Shown here one piece after another: positions 7,636 through 16,267 of a DNA stretch of 64,000 nucleotides. Under the pieces are notes generated by a model, which worked only from the letters and a program-made list of their open reading frames with translations, was not told where the DNA came from and did not search any database. This DNA is from CAXXOK01 sp963664595 (GTDB lineage Bacteria > Bacillota > Clostridia > Christensenellales > Aristaeellaceae). The position numbers were made by a program, and so were the translations under genes. Numbering within the stretch: position 1 is the first letter of the stretch; every line of letters starts with the position of its first letter. Where the stretch lies: contig CAXXOK010000010.1 in assembly GCA_963664595.2 (NCBI GenBank), positions 1 through 64,000 of the forward strand. Direction: 5' to 3'.

Positions 7636-8085
7636 TTATTCGGATTCATCGTCAGAGCCGCTTTTCTCGTCCTCGCTGAGCTTCTCTTCAAACATTTCCC
7701 TGAGCTTCTTCGGAAACGGAACTCCAGCCAGGGTCAGGTTCTCCATAATGGAGATACCTTCGTTGGCAATGTAGAACCAGCACACGAGATCCCGCACCAC
7801 CGTGGTTCCCGTTCCTGCTGCCCGGTCCAGCAGCGCCGCCAGCAGCACCACCATGATCATCAGACCCTTGCGCAGCAGCCCCTGTACGCCCACCTTGCTG
7901 GACAAACCGCCGGTATCGGATTTCAGGCTCTTTCCCATAGCCCCCACGGCTATGCCGCTGAGATAATCCACGGCCATGAAACAGAGAAACACGGTCAAGA
8001 TCCAGTCCCACCCTCCCAGCACCGACGCAATCGCACCCCCGATTGCAACGACTACTTTCAAGATTTTCTCCCATACAGATTCCAT
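7636..8085 (-). CDS. Phage holin (toxin secretion/lysis holin family)
   Basis: A 149-residue protein that forms the lytic membrane hole. It has helices at about residues 10-28, 30-48 and 80-98, a VDYLSGIAVG motif between them and an acidic C-tail (SEDEKSGSDDESE), all typical of the phage_holin_4 group. The start is the ATG at 8085, with GAAAGGAA 8 bases upstream; an upstream in-frame start at 8133 lies inside the methyltransferase gene and lacks a ribosome site. It is the last gene of the leftward late operon. Confidence 0.88.
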   Translation of the reverse strand: MESVWEKILKVVVAIGGAIASVLGGWDWILTVFLCFMAVDYLSGIAVGAMGKSLKSDTGGLSSKVGVQGLLRKGLMIMVVLLAALLDRAAGTGTTVVRDLVCWFYIANEGISIMENLTLAGVPFPKKLREMFEEKLSEDEKSGSDDESE

Positions 8086-8099
8086 AAACAATTTCCTTT

Positions 8100-8861
8100 C
8101 TACACCCTGTTCTCGTCGTGTATCGCCTTGCACCGGTCACAGGCGACCTCATAGTAATAGTCCGACAGCTCAATCCCTGTAATATCGTAACCCTCCAGCA
8201 TTGCAGCTTCTTCAGCTGAACCGGATCCCATAAAGGGATCCAGCACCTTGCCGCCTGCTGGGCATATCCGCAGTAGCTGCCGGAGAAGCTGCACCGGCTT
8301 TTCCGTCTGGTGTCGCCGTGCTTTCGCCGCTGGTGCTGTGCATTGGTAAGCGCCCGGCAGCACACCTACGCCGCGTTCAACGGGCATATTCCCCTTGGAA
8401 CCCCATACGATGAATTCCGCCTGCTGTCGGAACCTGCCGCGCTGCGGCCGGCAGTTGAGCTTGTCCCAGGGAACAACGCCGCGCCAGCTCCATCCGGCCC
8501 ATTGTAAAGCATCCGTTGTGCTTGGCATCTGGCGCCAGTCCGTAAATAACATTACGACTGCGCCATCCTTGGATAAATCAAAGGCAAGGCTTAGCCAGTG
8601 CTGCATCCAATGTGTCCAGGCACGCTGATCCTGCGCGTCGCCGATAAAGTCGGGTAACGCACTGCCCTTAGCATATTTCTTGCTTGTGCCCTGCTGTTTG
8701 CCGGAAAGGTTCCCGGCACCCGATGCATACGGCGGATCGGCAAGGATTAAATCATAATTGGCATCCTCCTTTCTGTATTGCTGCATGTCCTGTAATATCT
8801 GCACCGAATCACCATGAAGCAATTCGGTGTGCGCTGTTCCAAGTTGATATGTCCTGCCCAT
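8100..8861 (-). CDS. DNA adenine/N4-cytosine methyltransferase, beta class
   Basis: A 253-residue S-adenosylmethionine-dependent DNA methylase. The catalytic DPPY motif is at residues 42-45 and the cofactor motif DPFMGSGS lies near residue 210; this order (IV before I) defines the beta class. GAGGAGAG precedes the ATG. It lies between endolysin and holin in the late operon with no restriction partner, so it is an orphan methylase probably protecting phage DNA or marking it late in infection. Target sequence unknown. Confidence 0.88.
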   Translation of the reverse strand: MGRTYQLGTAHTELLHGDSVQILQDMQQYRKEDANYDLILADPPYASGAGNLSGKQQGTSKKYAKGSALPDFIGDAQDQRAWTHWMQHWLSLAFDLSKDGAVVMLFTDWRQMPSTTDALQWAGWSWRGVVPWDKLNCRPQRGRFRQQAEFIVWGSKGNMPVERGVGVLPGAYQCTAPAAKARRHQTEKPVQLLRQLLRICPAGGKVLDPFMGSGSAEEAAMLEGYDITGIELSDYYYEVACDRCKAIHDENRV

Positions 8862-8900
8862 TACTCGTTATCTCTCCTCGTTTGTCAGAACCAGCGATTT

Positions 8901-9716
8901 CTATGCCGCCTTGTTGTTCGCCGCCGCAATCAGCGCATCCCAGGTATATTCGCCGACCACACCGTCCGCATCAAGGCCGTGCGTGCTCTGGAAGTCGATC
9001 ACAGCCGCTTTGGTCGCCGGGCCGAATTCACCATCAACGCTCAGCTGCGGCTCGGCGCCAGCAAGGTTCAAAGCGGTCTGTACGGCCCTAACCCCATTGC
9101 CCTTATCTTTGTACTTCCAACGGAATTTGGAGTACTTTGTGCTGAAAGAGTACGTTTCGATGGTGGTTTCAGAAGCAGTATCATTGTCTGCATCAGATAC
9201 CGTTCCAACCAGCCCGGCGAGCACAGCCTCTACCGCATCCGAGTAGACCGCATGCTTATCAAAGCCGACCCTGTTCCAGCCGCCGCTGATCGACTTGCCT
9301 TTGTAGTTGCTCTCGATCACTTTGCCCTTGCTAGCCGATGCGGCAATGGAAATTTTTCCGGTCCACAGCCCCATATGGGAAGCATTGCCCTTGCCGTCCG
9401 CCTTGTACTTGTCCGGCTCGCCGCCGTCCTGTTCAAGGATAAACAGTGTAGCGCCGTCCGGTGTTTCTCCGAAAAGCTCCTTGCACTTCTCCGGCGTGCA
9501 GGTATACCGCATGGCACGGAAATGCGCGTTGCTCCCAGCCAGATCCATTTCGGATTTCGGAATGCCAGCCTGAATAAAGCAGTACTCCACAAGCCCCTGG
9601 CAATCCATGCCGGTCAGGCTCATGCCGCCCGCGGTGTAGGGGATCGTGTTCTTTTTGATGTAATTCAGCAGGGTATTCGCCTGTGCAATCACGCCTGCGA
9701 TTGCTACCTGTGTCAT
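8901..9716 (-). CDS. Endolysin: NlpC/P60-type peptidase plus peptidoglycan-binding domain
   Basis: A 271-residue cell-wall hydrolase. The N-terminal domain (about 1-160) has a catalytic Cys39 in GMDCQGLVEYC and His114 in ASHMGLW, the layout of phage NlpC/P60 amidase/endopeptidases. After a Thr/Ser/Asp linker (about 180-190) comes a PG_binding_1 domain (about 200-270) with GVRAVQTALN, VDGEFGPATKAAVIDFQ and VGEYTWDAL. No signal peptide, so release depends on the holin. It is followed by the methyltransferase and holin genes. Confidence 0.92.
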   Translation of the reverse strand: MTQVAIAGVIAQANTLLNYIKKNTIPYTAGGMSLTGMDCQGLVEYCFIQAGIPKSEMDLAGSNAHFRAMRYTCTPEKCKELFGETPDGATLFILEQDGGEPDKYKADGKGNASHMGLWTGKISIAASASKGKVIESNYKGKSISGGWNRVGFDKHAVYSDAVEAVLAGLVGTVSDADNDTASETTIETYSFSTKYSKFRWKYKDKGNGVRAVQTALNLAGAEPQLSVDGEFGPATKAAVIDFQSTHGLDADGVVGEYTWDALIAAANNKAA

Positions 9717-9719
9717 GGT

Positions 9720-9866
9720 TTACTCGCTCCCTTCGTTCAGTCGGTTGGTCAGATCGGTATATTCGGTTTCCGTCAGCCGTCCCACGGCATAAAAAATGTC
9801 GAGCTTGTCTTGCAGCCCGACAGTGGAACCCCGCGCGATCATTCGCTCCAGTATGGTATAAAGCAC
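9720..9866 (-). CDS. XkdX-like small tail-region protein
   Basis: A 48-residue protein starting with GTG at 9866, just after the stop of the preceding gene, and ending 3 bases before the endolysin ATG. The pattern LERMIARG..., LQDKLDIFYAVGRLTETEY.DLT resembles the XkdX family, which regularly lies between tail-fibre genes and the lysis cassette. Function in the family is unknown. The tight spacing on both sides supports it as a real gene despite its size. Confidence 0.6.
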   Translation of the reverse strand: MLYTILERMIARGSTVGLQDKLDIFYAVGRLTETEYTDLTNRLNEGSE

Positions 9867-9869
9867 CCG

Positions 9870-10130
9870 TTACACCCCCATTTCAAGTAAGATATTTTGG
9901 TACGTCAGATCCAACACGGTGGCATCCAGTTCCGCGATGATAGTGTTCGCCTTTTCCAGCGGGGACAGTAGCACCACGCTGTCCCGGCGGAACACCCCGT
10001 CCGCGTAGGCATCGCCGATCTGTACCGGTATATCTCCAATAAGCACGGCATTGGCAAACTCGTGTGCGTTTCCCTCGTAGATCACCGCGATGTTGGATAC
10101 GGTTCCGTTTTCAATCAATGCATAGATCAT
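9870..10130 (-). CDS. Small phage tail-region protein, unknown
   Basis: An 86-residue protein starting at ATG 10130 with AAGGAGAA 7 bases upstream. The first half (MIYALIENGTVSNIAVIYEG) looks like a beta-rich segment common in XkdW/tail accessory proteins. The last 30 residues (LEKANTIIAELDATVLDLTYQNILLEMGV) form an amphipathic helix. It lies between the glycine-rich protein and the XkdX-like gene. The helix resembles the C-terminal part of proteins that sit beside tail fibres, but I cannot assign a function. Confidence 0.7.
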   Translation of the reverse strand: MIYALIENGTVSNIAVIYEGNAHEFANAVLIGDIPVQIGDAYADGVFRRDSVVLLSPLEKANTIIAELDATVLDLTYQNILLEMGV

Positions 10131-10141
10131 GAATTTTCTCC

Positions 10142-10768
10142 TTATGCTGCCCGGTGATTGCGGATCACCACAATCCCCGACCCGCCGTTGAATAACCCGC
10201 TGGAATTGCCGCCGCCACCGTTGCCGGTGTTTGCGGCTCCGCTGTTCCACTCCGTTGATCCAACGCGCCCGTAAACGTCGCTGCTTTCCTCCTGGAACTC
10301 ATACGCGGTTCTGTCTGTTCCATCGATATTACCAATAGAAATGTCAGTTTCTCCCCCTTCGCCTCCCGTTGCGGATTCTCCGAACCCTGTTGTCGTTCCG
10401 CCCGTTCCGGCGGTGTCGTTTGTGTTTTCAACATAGTGACCTGTGCCGCCAGCACCAATCACGATAGGATAACCGGTATTCAATAAAATGCTCATGTTGG
10501 ATGCGAGAGTGTTATGCCCACCGCCACCTTTTGCTGTCCAACGAAAAACACCGCCAACCCATGCATCCGTACTGGTACCGCCACCGCCTCCAACCAAAAA
10601 CACGTCAATGGTCCCCGAATACTCGGTAATGATAAGTGTTCCGCTTGTTAAGAACTTGATGCGCCAGTCCCCGTTTCCGTCATCGATCAAGGTATAGGTT
10701 CCGGAATATGTAAAGGTTAGAATGTCAGGAGCAGCATTGCCTCCGGCCGGAAAACAGTTCATAATCAT
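10142..10768 (-). CDS. Glycine-rich phage tail tip / adhesin-like protein
   Basis: A 208-residue protein. The N-terminal 60 residues are beta-rich (TYTLIDDGNGDWRIKFLTSG). The rest is dominated by Gly, Thr, Asn and Ser runs (VFLVGGGGG, GAGGTGH, GGTTTGFG, GNGGGGNSSG). Such glycine-rich domains form polyglycine-II-like bundles at the tips of phage fibres and bind receptors. The ATG at 10768 (after GGGGTG) lies just past the upstream stop; another in-frame ATG at 10783 overlaps it. Probably works with the preceding fibre protein. Confidence 0.7.
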   Translation of the reverse strand: MIMNCFPAGGNAAPDILTFTYSGTYTLIDDGNGDWRIKFLTSGTLIITEYSGTIDVFLVGGGGGTSTDAWVGGVFRWTAKGGGGHNTLASNMSILLNTGYPIVIGAGGTGHYVENTNDTAGTGGTTTGFGESATGGEGGETDISIGNIDGTDRTAYEFQEESSDVYGRVGSTEWNSGAANTGNGGGGNSSGLFNGGSGIVVIRNHRAA

Positions 10769-10772
10769 ATTG

Positions 10773-12113
10773 TCACCCCACAATCCGGATCAGTACAGGA
10801 AGGTCTATTTCCGGCTTTGTGCCGATCGCCGCTATCGTTACGCTGTCCGTTCCCTGCGCGGTTGCCCGAAGCTGCGCCGCCAGCGCGGCCGTGTACTGCG
10901 CATCTGTAACAGTGTCTGCAAGCCCCACAAAGATTTTGGATGATGCCATAACACCGGAGGCTGCCACCGTTTGGGTATAAGGAGTTTCTGTTCCCGTCCA
11001 ACTCGCCGCCGCCAACGTGGCAGTGATGTCAGTCACCAGCGCCGCTTTTGCACTTACGGCATCCGCCAGCGACTTCAACACATACCCGATATCGCGCTGT
11101 GTCCAATGGCCCGCTGTCCATTCTTCCGCAGTTTCGATTGTCGTCGTACACTCATAAAATGTTCCGTCTTTTGTACAGAACGCCCCAAGCGCGTAGGTAC
11201 TATTACCATAGCCTGCAGCGATAACAGCCAGATTCGTCTTTTGCAATAAGGCTGTACCGGCCTCTTGGAGCGCTCCCTCTACGGTTGCAGATTCAAAATA
11301 CCCGCCGATATCTACGATTGAAATATCACCAGCTATAGCAGCGGACAATGTTCCAAAACTGGTCCAGCCAGACGTCAGATAGATAAAAATAGTATAAGGT
11401 ATCGAACTACCAACAGCATATGCATCGCCAACAACAGGGTTTACAATCTCAGAAAGCAACGTAGCATAATCCGCTTTGATATCCTTGATGACCAGTCCAT
11501 TCCCATTTTCGCCTTTGATGTAGTACCACGTGTAGCTTGTATAGGTCGTTGGAGCTGAAACAGCAGAGCCAATATAAAATCCGATGTACGGTGCAGGTGT
11601 ATCCCGCAAATCGCTATCTTGCGATGGTTCCGTATTGCTCCATTTGAAGAAAGTATTGTTTCCGCGCCATTGGTACCAAGTATAAGAATCCCAGGCTGCG
11701 GGGGCACTGGATTCCATTCCAGAATACACGCCGATATATGCGGAAGGATTATCGGTTAAATCGGAGTCCTGCGTCGGGTTTACCGGAGAATACTTGAAAA
11801 ATACGTGGGCGTCCGCACCGTCATCGCCTGCCGCGCCTGCCGGGATTGTAAACTTGTACTGCCAAAGGGCTGCTGATTCATCCCCGCCGAGTGTACACTG
11901 ATAAACGTTACCGATGCTGCCGGATGCTGTGCTGATGTATATGTCATAAATGACGGAATCGGATAGGCCCGTATTGAAAGCAGCCGGCGTCGCGCTTGTG
12001 CCTGTGATACCCGTATCTACGGTTATACGGCTCGCTCGTACACCGGATTCTTCAAGCAGCCCTTGGAAATATGCCGTTACCAGCTCTATCCACTTTTCGC
12101 TTGTCAATGCCAT
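10773..12113 (-). CDS. Tail fibre / receptor-binding protein with tandem 50-residue repeats
   Basis: A 446-residue protein. It starts with a helix (SEKWIELVTAYFQGLLEESG), then beta-rich segments. Two tandem copies of a 50-residue module follow at residues 105-154 and 155-204 (FFK[YW]S...P[TS]QDSDL.D.P..YIG.Y.G...AP...SYTWY). The C-terminal third is Ala/Thr-rich with coiled-coil character. The position between the FN3 protein and the glycine-rich tip supports a role in host recognition. Sequence-specific receptor cannot be predicted. Confidence 0.75.
   Translation of the reverse strand: MALTSEKWIELVTAYFQGLLEESGVRASRITVDTGITGTSATPAAFNTGLSDSVIYDIYISTASGSIGNVYQCTLGGDESAALWQYKFTIPAGAAGDDGADAHVFFKYSPVNPTQDSDLTDNPSAYIGVYSGMESSAPAAWDSYTWYQWRGNNTFFKWSNTEPSQDSDLRDTPAPYIGFYIGSAVSAPTTYTSYTWYYIKGENGNGLVIKDIKADYATLLSEIVNPVVGDAYAVGSSIPYTIFIYLTSGWTSFGTLSAAIAGDISIVDIGGYFESATVEGALQEAGTALLQKTNLAVIAAGYGNSTYALGAFCTKDGTFYECTTTIETAEEWTAGHWTQRDIGYVLKSLADAVSAKAALVTDITATLAAASWTGTETPYTQTVAASGVMASSKIFVGLADTVTDAQYTAALAAQLRATAQGTDSVTIAAIGTKPEIDLPVLIRIVG
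11502..11801 (-). repeat. Two tandem 150-bp repeats inside the tail-fibre gene
   Basis: Encodes two diverged copies with an exact 50-residue period. Shared positions include the FFK start, QDSDL, YIG and SYTWY. The spacing is identical, so the copies arose by in-frame duplication followed by divergence. Confidence 0.75.
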
Positions 12114-12125
12114 AATTGTACCTCC

Positions 12126-13904
12126 CTAGAGCTGTGTGATCACTGTTCTGATTTGTGTTATGTCGGATGCCTGTGGCCAAGCGTCCAATGAAACCCACGA
12201 AGGCTGTGAAATTCTGTTCGATACCGCTGCGCTATCCCAGCCGTTTACAAATGTGATCACCTCATTGATCGCGCTTCTGAGCTCCGCGATATGTCCAGCC
12301 CAGCCACGCATGGACGTTTGCCCCGCTACGATGGTTTGCGGCCAGACGTATTCGGATAGTCCGTAGTATGAGCGCACAACGTTAATTGCATTGCGCATTT
12401 CGTTTATATGGACAGCTTTGATACGTGTCGCCCCGGCAACAATATTATCGGTCCACGACGGAACCGCATAGGTCGTGTCAATGATTGCGGATTCCCCTTC
12501 AATGCTTTGTGAATCCTTTGGCGTGACCGTAGCTGATACAGTTCCCGCACCAGCCGCAGATGTTTTACGAAGTACCAATTTCTTGCCGGAAGCATACGGC
12601 CCGGTACTGCTTGCCGTATACCCGGCTGTTACAAGCGTCTGCAGCTGTTCGTCCGGTTCCTCCCCAAGCGTAACCAATAGGCGAGGGTGCGGATTGTAGA
12701 TCGTTTGAGACGTCTGTGGATAATTGATTGTTACCGGGGCCGGGATTTGATTCCGACACACCGAAATCGTCTCCATGTATCCGCTCGTGATGCCGAACGC
12801 GTCTTTTGCCCTGACCCTGTACTTTACGTATTCACCCCGGACAATTGTCGGGCTATCGACGTGATAGAGAACGGATATATTAGCGTTCACATCAACCCAA
12901 TTACCCCATGTGCCGCCATCGGATGAAGATGCACGCTGCAGCTCGTAGGCGGTTATATTATCGTCAATATCAGATGCAGCGGGCCACGATACCGTGATCC
13001 CGTCCCGTTCATAAATTGCCGGGCTTGCTGAAACCGAAGCAGGGGAAACCGGCGCGCTGTTACGCCGTACCAAACCGGATTCTACCCAATCGCTGTAATA
13101 GTCTTCTCCGGCTTCGCCAAGGGTACGTACGCGCCATTTCCTGTAATGCCCGCGTGTGGGTGAGATTACAACGGATGTGCTGAAAGCGGATTCCGATGTG
13201 CTGACAGTTTCTTCCGCCGCCCATTCGCTCCACGTTGTCCCATCGGCGGATTCGGCGTATTGGATTTCATACCCGATGATTTTATTGCCATATGGATCCC
13301 CGGACGCGCCTGTCCCCGATAACGCGGGATTGGACTCATCAACTGTCGGTAATGCACTTAAAACAGGGGCAACGCAGATTGCAGGAGTGTAATCAATTTC
13401 GATTACCGGGTCATAGTCGCCATTCGGTGTGTTTACAACGGCCTGATACAGCGAATCGTAGACCGTGCCGGGATAGTGCGGGATTCTCACCTGCACATAC
13501 CAGATGCCGTTTTTATCCGTAATTTCCGCATTGAACAAATACGTTATCACGGTTTCCTGCCATCCGGCGTCTGTATAACTATCTGTTACTACATACCCAG
13601 TGACGCGGTTAAGTTCATCCCCGGCCTTGACATATACGTTTACCGGGATAGACCTGTTCAGCGATATCACATGCAAACGCAGGGTTATGGTATTGATCGT
13701 ATACCCTGCAAGCGACGCCGCAGGGATACGAAACTGTAAATAGCCGCTGCTGCTATAGTACGCCTGGTTACTGTCCTGTTCGTGAGAAAGCGTAACGTTG
13801 GTGTCGTTTGCAACATCGCTCCAGTCATAGGCTTCTGCCCCGTAGCCGTTGTAGGTGTGCAGACAACGTTTGATCTGATCTGCAAAAATGCGCATGATTG
13901 CCAT
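12126..13904 (-). CDS. Tail/baseplate protein with fibronectin type III-like domains
   Basis: A 592-residue protein. Residues 1-170 form a jelly-roll-like N-domain (YLQFRIPAASLAGYTINTITLRL). Two FN3-like domains follow (about 180-290 and 290-400), each with W-EW-A/WGNWV strands and a YRVRAKD/WRVRTLGE hallmark. The C-terminal part has two copies of an I-x-A-x-H-I-x-E-[LM]-R-x-A-I-N motif (HINEMRNAINVVRSYYGL; HIAELRSAINEVITFVNGW), often found at the end of Firmicute phage tail proteins. AAGGAGCC precedes the ATG. Probably binds cell-wall carbohydrate. Confidence 0.75.
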   Translation of the reverse strand: MAIMRIFADQIKRCLHTYNGYGAEAYDWSDVANDTNVTLSHEQDSNQAYYSSSGYLQFRIPAASLAGYTINTITLRLHVISLNRSIPVNVYVKAGDELNRVTGYVVTDSYTDAGWQETVITYLFNAEITDKNGIWYVQVRIPHYPGTVYDSLYQAVVNTPNGDYDPVIEIDYTPAICVAPVLSALPTVDESNPALSGTGASGDPYGNKIIGYEIQYAESADGTTWSEWAAEETVSTSESAFSTSVVISPTRGHYRKWRVRTLGEAGEDYYSDWVESGLVRRNSAPVSPASVSASPAIYERDGITVSWPAASDIDDNITAYELQRASSSDGGTWGNWVDVNANISVLYHVDSPTIVRGEYVKYRVRAKDAFGITSGYMETISVCRNQIPAPVTINYPQTSQTIYNPHPRLLVTLGEEPDEQLQTLVTAGYTASSTGPYASGKKLVLRKTSAAGAGTVSATVTPKDSQSIEGESAIIDTTYAVPSWTDNIVAGATRIKAVHINEMRNAINVVRSYYGLSEYVWPQTIVAGQTSMRGWAGHIAELRSAINEVITFVNGWDSAAVSNRISQPSWVSLDAWPQASDITQIRTVITQL

Positions 13905-13920
13905 CGTAAAGGCTCCTTAC

Positions 13921-14439
13921 TTATGCGTAGAAGTTACCGGCATAGGGCGCAATCCGCACCGGATCGGCCAGCACGGTTTCCGAGATGACCAGCCCGTAAA
14001 CAGCCTCGTATCGCTCTGTGCCGCCGTCGGAGAGATCGTCTTCATGCGGGAGCACCGGATACACCGCCGTGCCGAGTGACAACGTAGGCGTACCCTTCAG
14101 TATTTCAAATGCAAGCTTGTCACTGACGGTGCCGCCGCCGCGCGTAAAGTGTGCGACAACCAGGTCCCGGCGGTATTGTCCGGACGTGCCGCTGTCCACA
14201 CTCAATTCTTCCGTCGTACCGTTTTCCACGCACAATTCATAGCCCTGCATGGCATACCGGCCGGAAGCGAGGCGCACTGTGTTGTTATCGACTTTTATGC
14301 AGGCCAGCAGATTATCCACGTCCTCAATCCCGCTGCCGCCGTTGCCGAGCCACGCACGGTTATGTTGTGCTTCGTCCTCGGCGTAAATATGCGGGTTTTC
14401 CGTGGATGCTGTATATATGGTGATTGCTTTTTGTGCCAT
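13921..14439 (-). CDS. Baseplate/tail accessory protein, unknown
   Basis: A 172-residue, mainly beta protein (MAQKAITIYTAST, AEDEAQHNRAWLG, RLASGRYAMQGYELCVENG, GQYRRDLVVAHF). The 'RDLVVAHF..GGGTVSDKLAFEILKG' region resembles the plug/upper-fibre-anchor proteins next to Gp37-like tail proteins in Firmicute siphophages. It lies between the Gp37-like protein and the FN3 protein, with the next start only 3 bases upstream of its neighbour. Family name not certain. Confidence 0.7.
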   Translation of the reverse strand: MAQKAITIYTASTENPHIYAEDEAQHNRAWLGNGGSGIEDVDNLLACIKVDNNTVRLASGRYAMQGYELCVENGTTEELSVDSGTSGQYRRDLVVAHFTRGGGTVSDKLAFEILKGTPTLSLGTAVYPVLPHEDDLSDGGTERYEAVYGLVISETVLADPVRIAPYAGNFYA

Positions 14440-14441
14440 GG

Positions 14442-15446
14442 TTATCCCACCTTTGTTTCAATTCTGGTTCCGGAACTGTCAATTCTGAGGATTTTCCCAA
14501 CAATCCGGGCGGATGCCGCAAAACCCGTCAGCCGGTCGCGTGCGCCGACAATATCGCCCAGCTGCAGATCGATATCCGCGTCTCCGGGATCCAGTTCCAC
14601 CCCATTGCCGGGAACATATTCAAGTAGCCTTTTTTCGGCTCCGCTTTGCAGATCGGCCAGGCTCTCCGGGTTGTTGTAATCGTACGTGATCACCTTATCC
14701 TTGGCTGTTTCAATCCAGTCGGGCGTCTCTGCCGTAATCGTGCCGTCATCCAGTCTGTAAACATGCAGTACATCCCGGTCCAGCAGCTCACCCGCCCCGA
14801 GAGCGATTACATGATTGTACCCGTCCAGCCGTCCCTGCGTGGACTTCATGGATATGCCGTAATCCTGCGACAGGTCAATTTCACCGGAGTAATCGATAAT
14901 AGCTCGCGCGCTGATCAAAACCGATTGCTTTGCCGCAACATACTTGATGCTCACGGTCAATCCCTGTTCTTCAAATGCGGTCTCCATCGCGCTCAACAGT
15001 TGGTTATAACGCCATGACGCCGATACGATGACGCCTGTATCCGTCGTGTCCGCGCTGAACAAGCCGCCAAAGCAGGTAATGCGGGCAGCCAATACGGAAT
15101 TGGCCTCGCCCGATACAACAAGGTAGGCGCTGCCGGAAGGCGGTTCGATGACCTTCCTGATCAGCATTCCCCGCCAGTTCATCCCGGAGAGTATCAGGCT
15201 TCCGGATTGCGTATCGTGTTCGATCTTCTCCACGACCCCGCCCCACTCCGTGCCGTCGATATAGAGATGGTGGCCGATCAGGATCGGTTCTTCTTTCCAG
15301 TCACGTTCCGAGAGGGTCAGTTCAAAGCTGCTGTCGTTGACCGTGGCCCCGGGCTTGATCGATATTTCGGAATCTAACTTTTCAAAGAAATCCAGATACC
15401 GTAATTCTTCGCGGTTTTCGTTCGCGTGCGTGATTGTCATGTCCAT
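14442..15446 (-). CDS. Siphovirus ReqiPepy6 Gp37-like tail protein
   Basis: A 334-residue baseplate/tail-tip protein of the Gp37-like family. Typical segments are the N-terminal FFEKLDSEISIKPG, LSERDWKEEPILIGHHLYI, WGGVVEKIEHD, LILSGMNWRGML, and the C-terminal LDPGDADIDLQLGDIVGARDRLTG. It follows Dit with a 10-base overlap, which is the normal order (tape measure, Dit, Gp37-like). It likely forms the hub linking the tail tube to the fibres. Confidence 0.82.
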   Translation of the reverse strand: MDMTITHANENREELRYLDFFEKLDSEISIKPGATVNDSSFELTLSERDWKEEPILIGHHLYIDGTEWGGVVEKIEHDTQSGSLILSGMNWRGMLIRKVIEPPSGSAYLVVSGEANSVLAARITCFGGLFSADTTDTGVIVSASWRYNQLLSAMETAFEEQGLTVSIKYVAAKQSVLISARAIIDYSGEIDLSQDYGISMKSTQGRLDGYNHVIALGAGELLDRDVLHVYRLDDGTITAETPDWIETAKDKVITYDYNNPESLADLQSGAEKRLLEYVPGNGVELDPGDADIDLQLGDIVGARDRLTGFAASARIVGKILRIDSSGTRIETKVG

Positions 15447-16267
15447 ATCGGTTCGCTCCGTTGCTGGATCAGGGTGATATCAAACGTTAAACCGGAAAAC
15501 TGCACCGGGATGCTGCCGGCCGGGCACGGGGTGAAGATGTCTGACGCCTTGTTTCGTGCATTGAACATATTGTAGGTATGCCCGCTGGCGTCGATTTTCG
15601 TGATCTTGCGGCCGACCTGGTCGATCTCGATCCGTTCGTTTGCCAGCAACGTACACACCACTTCATACAAATTCCCACCGATGGTTATCGCCGGATCGGT
15701 CACCGCGCCGAAAATAGTGATGATCATCGGCGCTTCGGAATAATGCGAGTTATACAGTATTTTGTTGCTGTAGCCCGTGCCGTAACGGTAGGGAAAGCGC
15801 AACGGATATCGCTTCCCGTTTTGCATCGTTTCTGGTTCCGGTGTAAACTTCTGCCTGGATTCCACCACCCAATACGGTTCGATCAACAGAGCCGTCAGCT
15901 TCTTTTTCGCATAATGAAAGCCTTTTTTCCATTCAGTGATCTCGGAAGCTGTGGATAGGAAGCACTTGATATACTGCCCGTCCCACCAGAGCAGCCCGTT
16001 TGCGTTCTCGACCATGTCCGTTTCGGTGAGCGCGTGAAGCGCGTTGAGCTGGCTGATGCAGGCGGCGCGTGAATTGCCGCGCGATACGACTGTCATTTCC
16101 CGCGTGGAAACGGGGCGGGTGAATTGCTTTACCCGACCGCCGAGCCCGCTCGGACGGTTCGTAACGGTGTAATTCCATGCATAATCCCGGACGTTTTCCT
16201 CAACGATCCGGATACCGCCGGAATCCAGATCAACACGCTCCCCTTTATGGTTTTCATAGTAAATCAT
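15437..16267 (-). CDS. Distal tail protein (Dit family)
   Basis: A 276-residue protein forming the ring at the tail end. The N-terminal strand pattern (MIYYENHKGERVDLD), WNYTVTNRPSGLGGRV and the C-terminal galectin-like half (FNARNKASDIFTPCPAGSIPVQFSG) match phage tail Dit. It overlaps the tape measure gene by 4 bases and the Gp37-like gene by 10, showing tight translational coupling. Confidence 0.82.
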   Translation of the reverse strand: MIYYENHKGERVDLDSGGIRIVEENVRDYAWNYTVTNRPSGLGGRVKQFTRPVSTREMTVVSRGNSRAACISQLNALHALTETDMVENANGLLWWDGQYIKCFLSTASEITEWKKGFHYAKKKLTALLIEPYWVVESRQKFTPEPETMQNGKRYPLRFPYRYGTGYSNKILYNSHYSEAPMIITIFGAVTDPAITIGGNLYEVVCTLLANERIEIDQVGRKITKIDASGHTYNMFNARNKASDIFTPCPAGSIPVQFSGLTFDITLIQQRSEPIWT

